64,000 bases of DNA from positions 12,193,664-12,257,663 of the forward strand of contig JACDOX010000004.1 in the NCBI GenBank assembly GCA_014549065.1, read 5' to 3'. The notes under the pieces were generated by a model. The model saw only the letters and a program-made list of their open reading frames with translations, was not told where the DNA came from and ran no database searches. The DNA is from Cardinalis cardinalis. Taxonomy: Eukaryota > Chordata > Aves > Passeriformes > Cardinalidae. Below, piece by piece: positions 13,793-25,246 of the stretch (position 1 is the stretch's first letter; every line of letters begins with the position of its first letter). Position numbers and translations under genes: made by a program.

Positions 13793-15209
13793 TTCCAAGA
13801 AAGAGTAAGATTTAGTCTTCTAATTTTTTCTTCTCTAAGGTCTTTCTAGACATTAGAGGCAGTCTTAAGTGTAGTTATATCTACACAGACTGATCAGTGA
13901 GGTACAGGAGTCATGAGATACCAGTGCCCTTTTGAACCAGAATCAAAAAGCCAACCAGGGGCTGTATTTGCTTGTGCTGGACAAGCAAGACACATCTTTG
14001 TCGAGGGTAGGATGAACACAGTTTTAATACTTAAAGACATGAGGCTTAAATCACTTGCATTTAAAAATTTAGATAAAACAATATACATTTAGTTTTAGGG
14101 CAGGAGGTTTTCCCAGAAGAATTAGTTTCCAGCTTCTTTCAGCACCATCACAGGCTGAACTTAGTTGTAATGCAAACAAAATTACGGGAATTCAAACCCT
14201 GTTTTTTTCCACCTATGAAAAGAATAAGGCTTCCTGTATCCATACCAATACAGAGACCTCCTGCACTCAAATAGAAAGGAAATTTTTTCTATGCTATAAG
14301 TAGTTTTAAATCACACTGAAGATTTAAGAGTAGAAATCGGAGTAAAAAACAACACTACAGACACTGATAAGGAGTTTTATCTCAACCAACAGAGNCCAAG
14401 CAAAATGAATCACAGAAACTCTCCCATCCTGAGAAATTTATGCATTTTATAATTCCCAAAGGAAACAATCGCATCAGATAAAAATCTTTAGACCAAAATT
14501 AAAAATANTAAAGCTGACAGAACTGCCTGAAATACCTATTTTAGCAGAGAGTTATTAGAAAGTCAGCATAAATTGCCTCTTAATAATACTCATCATGCAT
14601 CTATTGTCAGTAAATCCAAGTAGCCCTGGTTTTATACACCTCTGTAGACTTTATTTTATTGCTTACTTGCTTAGTAAATTTAAACTAGGTATATTGGCAA
14701 TGTGTTTAAACTGTCACCTGAAAAAGGCAAACTTCCATCACTCATTATGAGCCTGCTTTAAAATATCCAGTGCTTGGGGCTAAAGGCATGAGTCTGCAAA
14801 GCTGAAATTATTGGTCAGAACATTCAAAAGATCCATCTTCAGAATATTTTTCAGTCATGTTGCAGGCATCTCAGTAACTCTGCCTCAAAATACACTTAGA
14901 AGTCTTAACCTGAGGTACTCAAGATCTTAGTGAGGAAGCANTGATAAACCTTTAATCCTCATCACTTCCACTTTTCATTTCAACAGAGTATCTACAAATC
15001 TGAGCTGAACAAAAGATCTATATACTCCACCAGGTAATGACTTAGTAATATTGCATGTAAAAGTTATAGTGAACAAATCAAATAGGCAGCAATGTATTAT
15101 TGAGCCAAGAGATAATTTCTGTCAAATTCCAGTTGTTACATTTTTGTTAATTTCTATATAACTTTTTCAAGAGAGAATATCCACTGAAAAACTGCAGGAT
15201 ACCTTCATG

Positions 15210-16105
15210 GAGTGACAGAATATCCTGAGTTGGAAGAGCCCCACAAGGATCATCAAGTCAGAAGGATCACCCTGCACAGATCCATCCCCAAGAGTCACAC
15301 CCTGTGCCAGAGAGCATTCTTCAAATGCTTCTTGAACCCTGTCAGGATTGGAGCTGTGACCACTTCCCTGTGGAGCCTGCTCCAGTGCCCAACCACCTTC
15401 AGGGAGAAGAAACTTTTCCTGATATCCAACCTATAACTCCCCTGACACAGCTTCAGGCCATTCCCTTGGGTCCTGTCCNNGTCACCACAGAGCAGAGATC
15501 AGTNCCTGCCCCTCCTCTTCCCCTCCCAAGGAAGCTGTAACTGCAGTGAGGTCTCCCCTCAGTCTCCTCCAGGCTGAACAGACCCAGTGCCCTCAGCTGC
15601 TCCTCACACAGCTTCCCCTCAAGGCCCTTCCCCATCTTTGTTGCCCTCCTTGGACACTCTCTAATAGTTTANTGTCTNTCTTACATTGTGGTGCCCAGAG
15701 CTGCCCCCAGCACTCGAGGTGAGGCTGCCCCAGCTCAGAGCAGAGCGGGACAATCCCCTCCCTTGCCCAGCTGGNGATGCTGTGCCTGATGCCCCCAGGA
15801 CAGGGCTGGCTCTCCTGGCTGCCAGGGCACTGCTGGCTCNTGTTCAACTTGCCATTGANCAGGACTCCCAGGTCCCTTTCCCTGGTCTCCAGCAGCTTGT
15901 TCTCCAGCACAAAGGCANATCCAGGACTGCCCCAGCCCAAGAGCAAATCTTCAAACTTCACATGGTGGTTGACTGCCCATTTCTCTAATTTGTCAAGGTC
16001 TCCCTGCAGGGCCTCTCTGCCTCCAAGTCAACAGTTCCTCCCAAGTCTGTATTGTCAGCAAACTTCCTTAGTATTCCTTCAAGTCCTGCATGCATTTGGT
16101 ATACA
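15210..16105 (-). mobile_element. CR1 LINE 3' fragment (about 0.9 kb)
   Basis: Reading from the 3' end at the left, the plus strand has GACAGAATATCCTGAGTTGG, CACAAGGATCATCAAGTC, TCAGGGAGAAGAAACTTTTC, CTCCAGGCTGAACAGACCC, CAGCACTCGAGGTGAGGCTG and TTTCTCTAATTTGTCAAGG. These are consecutive CR1 3' landmarks in reverse. It belongs to a different CR1 subfamily from the 12818 copy. It is 5'-truncated near 16105 and includes no intact reverse transcriptase. Several short ORFs here are repeat-derived. Confidence 0.92.
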
Positions 16106-17398
16106 AATGGTATGTAAGAGGCTTTGCAAATATATTTAGCACGTTAAACTTTTCAGTTACTAGCAATTCAAACAAATGCTTTAGAAGTTAAGAATCTTTG
16201 AATCCCATAATCCCCTGGATCCTTCAGGTCCCTCAGGAATAGATGGATAAGCCTGGACTTCTTCCCAGCCCCATTCTTGCTAAAGAATGAATAGCATTAT
16301 TGTTGCCAGAGCAGGATGTGAAGAAACATGCAATACCTTCCATCAGGCATTATGAAATCCAACGTCAATGTCACAAAAATTTCCAAGCTATTTCACAGTG
16401 TTTTAACAAGCAAAAGAAAAATTAATTCAGTGTTTAAAAATGAAACACTCAAGTAGTCATTGTAATTAGTATTAAAATAGGATAGAGAATTCATGTAAAG
16501 TCTGACAATAGGCTTTTATATGCCAGTAATGCACTGTAAATTACTTTTTAAAGACAGTTGTTATTATTTCAAGTGTTCAAAAATTTCTGACAAGGGACTA
16601 ATTAATAACATTGTATTGGTCTTAGTAAAATGGACACTATTGTCTTCTAAAGCCTAATTTTGAAATTATTGTGAAATCTCAGATGCATTATGTTGTCTGA
16701 TTTAACTTATATTTAACACTGCTTTGTTATTTAAAAATACAATTTGAAATTAAGATAACAAGAACTAAATTTTTAGGCCTAAAGGGAAAATAAATAAAGG
16801 AAAGAGCTAAATAACTATATAAATATTCACAGGGGAAAAAAAATTAAAAGGAAGAGAAATATATTCACTGGGATTAGTTGCACTAGTATCAAGGGCTGAA
16901 GCTGAAACAAAAAAAAATTAAGTTATGTATTAGGAAAAAGTATTTTTGAAGACAATAAGGTGGGCTGGACAGAGAGCAAACTGACTGCTTTTCAAGTGAT
17001 TCAGCTTGATCCCCTTCCTTTCCTCTCTCCAAAGAGAAACAGTTGGTGCCCCTTATCTTGTCATGAGTCACCAAAGCTATCTGAATTGTCAATTACAAGA
17101 TTAAAAATTCTCAAGAGCTTTCCTCCTCTAGTTTCACCCACTTCATGGACACCATTAATCAGTGGAGAGAGGACATCGTAGCTTTTAGATAACCTGCAGA
17201 AAGGTGTGCAGTCAGATGAGAAATGTATTGGAAATGCTGTGTGGTGCCTCCAAACGTTCTTGGCCAGTGCCAACTCCGAACCGACACGCCAGAAGGCAGC
17301 TGGCATCCTGCACATCAGAGCCATGAAGGTACTACTGCAGAGGAGGTTTTGAGAAAACAAATCATCACTGGACATGACTATCAACTCAGTCAATAAGT

Positions 17399-17464
17399 GG
17401 TGGGCAGATACATACAGGATGGCACAATATTGGTGGGTAGATACCTACAAGATGGCACAATATT
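17399..17464. repeat. 33-bp tandem duplication
   Basis: Two adjacent 33-base copies, starting GGTGGGCAGATACATACAGG and GGTGGGTAGATACCTACAAG and both ending ATGGCACAATATT, with three or four mismatches. A third copy may begin at TGGAATTATT. Confidence 0.88.
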
Positions 17465-17736
17465 GGAATTATTCTTCTGCTTATATAGGAACACCCACAG
17501 TTAGTCCTCAGGGCATTCATTTTCATTTTCTGAGATTGTGCCTGCATTATGGCTACAAATTAATAATTGGGTCATTCTCTCATAAACACAACACAGTAAA
17601 ATAATTTATTCATATTCATTTATTTGTTTTGACTGAATACCATATTAGTAGAAGGTCCATAGAGAAAACAAAAAATACTGCACACTTAAGGACTTGATTT
17701 TTTCTCTCTTTTCTGAGAGTCTCCTGATTTCAGGAG

Positions 17737-17780
17737 AAAAGAGAAAGGAAAAGAGAAAGGAAAAGAGAATGGAAAAGAAA
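17737..17780. repeat. 12-bp purine minisatellite
   Basis: Three and a half copies of AAAAGAGAAAGG, one with a T substitution. Immediately to the left, CTCCTG-ATTT-CAGGAG (17721-17736) forms a perfect 6-bp hairpin, and left of that is a pyrimidine-rich tract. Confidence 0.85.
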
Positions 17781-19254
17781 CTGCAACTCCATGAAAACGT
17801 TTCTTCTATCTTGCATCCTTTGTTACTGTTTTTTTATAATTTATGCTAGCTCTTACATAGACAGGATGTCCTTTAAAGTCTGGCTTCAGCTGTGGTCAGA
17901 TGACTTTGCAATAGACTGTGCTGTTCCTGTTGATGGAGGNGGTTTTTTGGTGGGCTTTCTTTGTTTTGTTTCATTTTGGAGTTTGTAATTTTGTTTCTTA
18001 TTTTGAAAGTTTCTATAGAGACGCACACACCCCCTCCTGGCTGGATATTATCACCTGGGACCAGTGGCCTGGTTGCAAACTTCTGAGCACACCTAATCCT
18101 TGCATTCCCTTCATTGCCTTGCACAGATATCCAGATCTATCACAAATACTCTCAAAGGCTGCTCAAAAGAAATGGGTGTCTCACAAAATCTGCTGTGCTG
18201 GCTGAGGGGCTGGCAGCAGTTGCCTCCAGCAGCAGACAGGAGGTAACAACCAACAAGTGCACAAGGCAGATCTCAGCATCACAGCCATTTCCACANTGAT
18301 TTGGATCACCAGAGTCCCCATGTCCAAAGTGGTTTGTATTATCAGAAATCAGACTTGGACACTCATGCAATTAATTAGTCAAGCTCCTGTATATGGACAG
18401 ATATAAAATCCTCAGCGAGTGTCTGTGGATATTTATGCTTCTCTTCTCCTACTTCCTTAACTACTTTAAACATNATGTTTTGCTTAGGTTTCTTTGGTTT
18501 CTTTCTTCTAGAACTTGCGTTTATCATAAGCAGAGACGAGGACTGTGCAGCAAGTTGTTGCCTATTCACAGGACAGAAAAGCAGGGCTCACTCAATAAAA
18601 AGTGAAATTAAAACCCAATTCTGTTCCTTCACCAAAGTTCTGAACTTAATGTTCTGAACTGTGGCTTTTGACAAAATAGGAATTAAAACACCTTTCTTAA
18701 TGGAAACAAGCAAAACACAGTTAAATGGTGGTTGAGCTAGAGCAATACACATATATTAAAGCAGTAAATAAATTTTTATTCAAAATTCACCCTAGTTCTC
18801 CTTTCTACTCTACACTGGCTAGACTGAACTGCACACCAAACACACTGCGTGTTTTATGTATTCTCTGAAGACTTTGGAGGCCAAAAATCTAAATATCACT
18901 AAGTTTCCTTTACAATGAATATGCTTTTGGGGAGCATACTTGAACATGCCTTTTAGAACTACAAGCAATTCACTACTTTCCCAGAACTTTGGATCAGACC
19001 AAGACTGCCTTGGCCAAGATGTAACCCCAAATGACTTGGCTCTCAACANAATCGTGCAGCAAGGACCCACAACAAGGATTTACATCTAAACCCACACAGA
19101 CTTCTGTGGCACGTGATAAGACTGCTCCCACAGGGAGATGCTACTTCCAAGTTGTGCTATCAAGAAATATTCCCTGCCTTTGGCATAATTGTTNAGCAAT
19201 ATGCATTTTGTGTATGGAATAAAACAGAACTGCTGATGGGCCAGCTTTTTGGTT

Positions 19255-19324
19255 GCTGACACAAACTTTTTGAGCATAGCTGTATAAGATCTGCTGACAC
19301 AAACCTTCTCCTTGAGAACAGCTG
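19255..19324. repeat. diverged 38-bp tandem duplication
   Basis: GCTGACACAAACTTTTTGAG at 19255 is repeated as GCTGACACAAACCTTCTCCT at 19293, each followed by an AGCTG-containing tail. The period is 38 bases with small indels. Confidence 0.65.
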
Positions 19325-20359
19325 CGATTGCCTGCTGCTTTGGGGAGGGGATGGGGAGTTCTTTTTCTCCCTTTTTCTGCCTCCTGTGGTGAACTCCAAA
19401 ATGCTAGCTGTGCTGATAGGGATGGAGGATCTACCAATAGCTGGTTATGATATAGATGCAAACACATAAAAGACAAAGTCAGTTCTCCTCCTGGCTTCCT
19501 CCTCCATTTGTCTTTCAGACTATTTGATAACCCCATGCTCAGCAGTATTTGAGTAAGATGGACAGTTATCAAAAGTCCTCCAGTTAAAGCTGATTACAGC
19601 ATTATGCCTATTCCTCTAAAGTGATAAGCACTTGGGATAGGCAAAATTCCCACAAAGAATCAGATGCAAGGCAAGTTACTTGAAGGTTAGTGAGCATATT
19701 CACAGAGGACAAGTGCAGCTAGAGAGAGGGCAAGGCAGCAGCATCCCAGGCTCTACATTTTAGGGCACAGCTAGTGTTTAAGTGTTTTAAAAGATACTCA
19801 AAGAGCCTCCCATCTCCCTGGTTCAGCACAAATAATTAAGAGCTTATGTCTCCCCTNATCAACAACAAAGTGCTTAAGGATATACTTAAAAGTATTTTGC
19901 TGATTTAGGGCCTCTGTGGATTGTTTGTGAGGATCTCAGTGCTGACAACTCCCCCTTGAATGTAAAATGCATTTGGGTCTTGGAGGAGCTGATGTACATT
20001 GCAAAGCCTTTCATAGCAGTTGCCACCACAAAAGCCTCATTGCTTAATTTAGATATCCTACAGCAATTACTGCCAAGCTGTGTCTGGTTGATAAAGCAAG
20101 CATTTTGCAATTCCAAATTTTCTTGACTTGTGAATGCTCATTTTATTGGTCCTGGAGTTGCCTTAACATAGCACAAGGTCAATCTTCTGCTTTCTAACCA
20201 CCCTCTTACTTACTTGTGTTTGAAGCTCACAGCTGAAGCAGAGTTGATCACTCTCTCAGCAAGTCCACACTCAGGTGTCAAGGCCTAAAGTACTGCACTC
20301 ACCAGAAAACTTCAACCCTGAGCAAAAGCCTGAAGCTTCCTGTTAAAGAAATTAAATTT

Positions 20360-20418
20360 AAAAAACCCAAAAACCCCACCACTCACCCCCAAAACCCAAC
20401 TAAACAGACAAAAACCTC
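20360..20418. repeat. A/C-rich low-complexity tract
   Basis: AAAAACCCAAAAACCCCACC and similar phrases; same type as the tracts at 5431 and 8796. Confidence 0.75.
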
Positions 20419-21985
20419 ACCACAATGATGAGTTACAATTGAAAAAAAAAATCAGTACTTGTGTTGTAAGACACACTAAGANCAGGGTGCAAAGCCTGAG
20501 ACAAATGTGCTCTCCCAAGGGCTGCCACAAAAGTTGTGTGCCAGCAGACATGAGGCACACACACAGANCTGCATTTCTGCATTCCCCCCTCTGCCCCCAT
20601 TCAAATAATAAAGATGATCAGACTTTAAATAGCATAGTCTCTGTCCNGTGAAACTCTGTGCTGCAGGCAGAAATCCACACAACCACACTGCTCAACTCAG
20701 TTGGTTGCAGACAGAAAGCCTAAGCAGATGGGTGAAGTACTGACAGAGAAGTCAGCACANTGTGCCTTCCTCTAACATATAATANCAANCCTGACCTTTT
20801 CTTNTAAGANGTATAAAAAGTGAAGCCATCCACAGACCCCCAGTACTCTGTCTTTATTGTCCAATTAAATTTTTGTATCAAAATTTCTATATACATCTTG
20901 AATTTCAGCAAGGTGAAAATAGGAAAGAAACTGTCACTGTAAGCTCCAGGCTTAAGAGTTGTCCTCCACTTTTCCTCAAATAAAGCTATTCTCTTTCCTG
21001 CACCAAAGGAATTATTTGGAGTCTCATANCATTCTTTGAAAGCCATCTTAGATGGTATAAAGCTATCATCTTGTTCTTTGTTGTCTTTCCTCAAAGAATT
21101 CTTCCAGAGTGTAGTGGGACAGAGAAGGTACTTCTTGTGGNGTGGCAAAAATAAATTTAAAAAAGCTAGCAAGATGTATGGTGTGACCATTGCTAGCCTC
21201 TCTTGGCTGNGCAGCTTGCAGCTGGAGCTTCATCTGAAAACAATCAAGTTTTGTACTTTCACCAGGCTGGAAGGTCTCACCCCTCCCTACCTCCAGAAAC
21301 GGGGAGAATATTGGCAAAAAAGAAGCTCCTGAAACCTANGGACCAAATAACAGCAACACTGAGTGACACAGATGCTGGCACATTAAGGAGAATTTTACAA
21401 AAGCAAGTCTTGTCCTTTCTGCAAGCTGTTGTAAGCATCTCTGCCTCAAAACTCTCCAAAAATAGGCCAAAACTGCTAAAATTCACAGGCGAGCTAGCTG
21501 AGAAAAAAAAAAATTCAGACTGCCTTAACTATCTATTGCCTAAATCCTAAATGAGCAAGGAGACAAAGCAGAGGACAGCATTCACCTTGAAGCAAATAAT
21601 TTTTCTTGTCCTGAAACAGAAAACAGGAGTTATTAAGCTAGGCCATGTCCCCACTCATTAAAATTTGACCTTTATTACTAGATCATTACTTCCAATTATT
21701 GCCCATTTCTCCTNGAGGCAGTGGAAGGCAGTTACCTCATGTACCTGAGCCAAAGTGAGTCCCTGGGCCGATGAAGGTTGTGTGGTAGCTGGGCAATGGC
21801 AGAGGATGCAATGGCTGNCTGTACCTGACTGTGCCTTGAGACAATGGGTCCCACAGATGACTGAGGAAACAATTTCATTTCTTTCACTTCCAAGGAAAAA
21901 GATGATTTTCAGCTGGAGAACAGTGCTGAGGGAGAGTAGCAAATTTGCATCCTATCAAACCAGCAGCAGCACTGAAGACTGGATT

Positions 21986-22008
21986 GTTATTATTATTATT
22001 ATTACTAC

Positions 22009-22058
<50 letters not shown>
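21986..22058. repeat. (TTA)n microsatellite with one interruption
   Basis: About 24 trinucleotide units of TTA/ATT over 73 bases, broken once near 22002-22010 by ACTACT. Open reading frames across it are poly-Leu, poly-Ile or poly-Asn and have no coding value. Confidence 0.97.
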
Positions 22059-22059
<1 letters not shown>

Positions 22060-23464
22060 ATTCCAGAGATAGTGGGCAGGCTCTGCCTCTGTCAATCCTG
22101 CAGCCTCCAGTGAAAAAAAAAATCCCCAAACATAGATCCATGTTATTAAGTTTATTTTCTGCTCTGTTCTTACAGCCCTGCCTCTGGTCCCCTCACATCA
22201 GCAGGGATGTGGACAGCTCCTGTCCTATAGCTCAGCACTGGATGAACCTTACAGAGCTACCTCCAAAATCCTACTCTGGAGAAGAATGAAGTTTAAAGGC
22301 ACAATATCAAAAAGGTATAGCCCCATCTGCTGAATGTTGATCTCCACAGGTCTGTCAGCATCACCAAGGATCAAGTTGTGACTTTTGGCCTTCTGAAAAA
22401 CACCTCTCTACTTGGTGCATGACCAGCCCTTGATTGATTCTTTCCTCAGCCTTCCTTTCCCACATAAAAATTGTATCCCAAATGTAACTGGATCCTTCTA
22501 TAATTAAAGAAATGAGAAATTAGGACTACTTAATTTGAAAAATATACTCTGAAGCAGGCTGAATGTCAAGGACTTCATTGTGTACAAGAACTATATTTGA
22601 TTTCAAGACTTGTTTTCATTTTTGAATCAAGTAAGACACATGTGAATTTCAGTCTCCCACATCCCACTTGAGTCCCAGTGCCTGTGCTGCAGGTCTGCCC
22701 TCTCTGTTCTCACACAAACCAGTCTGGATCCAAACACATTTCTCAAAAATTCTTTCAAAGTAGAAAATATTTCCACAAGATTTTTTTTTTCAACAAACTG
22801 TCAAGAACTTGTCTCTGCCTAAAGTCTGTTAGTATTAGAGCAGAGTGCATTTCAAATACAGTGGATGATACAAATACGAAACTGCATTTCAAAGCCCCTC
22901 TTTTACTCACAGAGACATCCTGGAGAGCTGTTCAAAATAAGCCCACGTAGAGGCAAGTCCTCAGAGCCAGGCCACAAAACAGCCAATGTACCTGCTTGAA
23001 AAAGTGAAGCCTTCTCCCCTGCTCACCTTTTGAGGTCTCACTTCAAATCCTCTTCAGAAGAGCAGACAACTAAAAAACCCTAGATTGCTAGGCCATGTGA
23101 ACTATCCCTACTGGTGTCAGCCATATGCATTTCTCCATCTTTCTGGTTAATCTGAAGAGAAATCAATCTGGACAGCCCTGTGAAGTTTCTTTCAAGTTTA
23201 GCAGGAGTATCAGAGGGGAAGGCTTTGAGGAAGCAGAGCCCAGTCTACTGCTGCTGCCTGGCTGGGTCCTGCTCTGTACAAGCCTCAGAGCACTCAGTCT
23301 GTGAATCACTCTCACATAGTGCAGAACTAATTGCTGGCTTAGCNCCCACCCACAAAAGCCTGCAAAGGCCTCACCAAAAATCTCTGCAAAGCACAGAAGT
23401 CTTCACTCAAATGGACAAAAGCAAAATCCTTACTCTTCCTGCTTCCCTAGGCACAAATACAGAC

Positions 23465-23490
23465 TAGAGAGAAAGAGAGAGAGAGAGGGA
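23465..23490. repeat. (AG)n simple repeat
   Basis: An imperfect AG dinucleotide run with one A insertion. Confidence 0.85.
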
Positions 23491-23564
23491 GTAAAACCAG
23501 CCTAATGCTGCTTTAAATGATTCCAGCAATATCAAACAGAACAAAAGGACAGTATGATCTACTA

Positions 23565-23637
23565 AAAAAGGAAAAAACATAAAACATCCAAACACAAAAC
23601 TAAAACATAAAAAACCAAGCCAACAAACCAAAATCCA
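23565..23637. repeat. A/C-rich low-complexity tract
   Basis: Runs of A broken by C, with CAAAC and AAAACATAAAA phrases. Confidence 0.7.
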
Positions 23638-25108
23638 GAACTACTTCCCACAGCAATCAAGAAACCATTGTGAACTTTTGTGCACCTAAAATCCTCATAT
23701 ATTTTTCAGATTGCTTAAACTGGGATTTCATGATGCATCATCTACCTTTCCTGTCATCTCAGATTCAAGTGTGAAAGAGAAATGGCATTTTTGCTAAAAC
23801 ACTCAAAATAAGTCTTGTTTTTAAGCTGGATACTGCAATTGGAAATGGGAATATATTATATTCCTTTAAAGGTAATTACCTTGCTTACTGTAAACAGTGC
23901 ATTTGGCATACTACATTTGAACATGCAGAAATACTCAAACCAAATCCATGTATTTTCAAGCATGAAGCAACATTTTTCATCTCCCACCTCTGCATTTGCA
24001 CAAATTTGTTCTATTGTATGTATAAAAACCTTACACTTGTCCCTGAAAGACTTTAAATCAACTCAGTTCAAGTCTCTGTGCTAGACCTCTTTCTGCCAAG
24101 AACCTGGAGTTTTCTTTCTGGCTGCAAATAATTATTCTGTTCCTGTAGAGAAGGATGTAAATCCATGCTGCTCTCCATTTAGATTTATCTTTAGAAATTT
24201 CATGGGGACCTTAGGGGAAAACTTTCCATTCAGTTTATCTCTAAAGTTTCCTGAACTAACAGTTCAGACATTGATTTGTCTTTAATACCCCTAACTTCTG
24301 ATCTTTTTTTCTCTCCCTCTTGGAAATGCTCAACAATTCATAGAAAAATCTTATCAGTTATTTTCAATCCAACTACTTTTGTTTTCTGAGTTTCAGTCCT
24401 GCTCCTCTCCTATTCTAAGCCATGTGACAGGGCAAGTTCATATAGCTGTAACCAAATCTCCAAACTACAGGACAGCAAAGTCTCACTAAAGAGCATTTGG
24501 CCTAATACTCTCCCCCACCTCTGCAGGAGATGAAAAACATTTAAGTATAGGTGAAAAGGCACTGTTGGAATAAGATTTGCTACTGGAAGGATGAGAAAAT
24601 AGATCTGTCTTAGCAGTGGAGCTTGCCTCTCAAGGTACAGAGCCACCATGCTGCCCTCTGGTTACCTGCTAAGACTTTTTAGAGCATGCAAACTTCAGCA
24701 AGGCTAATCACAAAAGGCAGCTGATAGTTCTCACTTCCACCAGGGAAGGAAGGTAATAGATACCCTCTGGAGAGCCCCTTCCTTGGACCCAAAGGGCCAG
24801 GGTGCCCAGGAATCAGTATGACAGGCTTCTAGCCATGGACACAAGTAGCTGTGGGACTTTTCAGGAATGTCAGGACTTCAGTGAAGAACAGACCAGTTTG
24901 GTCACTCCTGCTTTTCCAAATCTACACACTGTGACACACACCTGCTCTGAGTGGCAAAGGAGACCACTAGGTTTGTCACTTCTAATTTAAAAGCTTTATG
25001 CTACACACAATTACCCCAAGGCAGTAAAACATGATCTATTTCAATTTAGATTTGATCTGCTCTTTCATGCAGGCACCAAGCATATTGTAGCTTTTAATCA
25101 ATTAGAGT

Positions 25109-25246
25109 CCTAGGATCATTGAATTATTTAGGTTAGAAAGGCCTTTAATATCATCAAGTCCAACCATAAACCTAACACTGCCAATTCCACTACTAAACCA
25201 TGTCTCTAAGTGCCACATCTACACATCTTTTAAATATTTCACATTA
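25109..25246 (-). mobile_element. short CR1 LINE 3' fragment
   Basis: CTAGGATCATTGAATTATTT, GGTTAGAAAGGCCTTTAATA, TCATCAAGTCCAACCATAAA, CTACTAAACCATGTCTCTAA and CCACATCTACACATCTTTTA follow the order of a reversed CR1 3' end. The fragment is short and diverged. Confidence 0.85.

Larger units (their letters stand above)
16106..25108. other. unique non-coding DNA with scattered tandem repeats
   Basis: It contains the 33-bp, 38-bp and 12-bp duplications and the (TTA)n array listed separately. The longest open frames (about 143 and 156 codons on the minus strand near 19141-19572 and 20720-21190) have no domain character, and the second includes many N bases. Confidence 0.6.

Noticed and set aside
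15593..15961. 122-codon open frame on the minus strand
   Set aside because: Entirely within the CR1 fragment 3' region; contains several N codons and no reverse transcriptase motifs.
19141..19572. 143-codon open frame on the minus strand
   Set aside because: No domain character, Pro/Ser/Lys-rich middle, contains an N codon and overlaps a second frame and a 38-bp duplication. Consistent with chance.
20720..21190. 156-codon open frame on the minus strand
   Set aside because: Several N-containing codons hide possible stops and the product has no recognisable motif.
21884..22141. Poly-Asn, poly-Leu and poly-Ile open frames
   Set aside because: Direct translations of the (TTA)n microsatellite in different frames.
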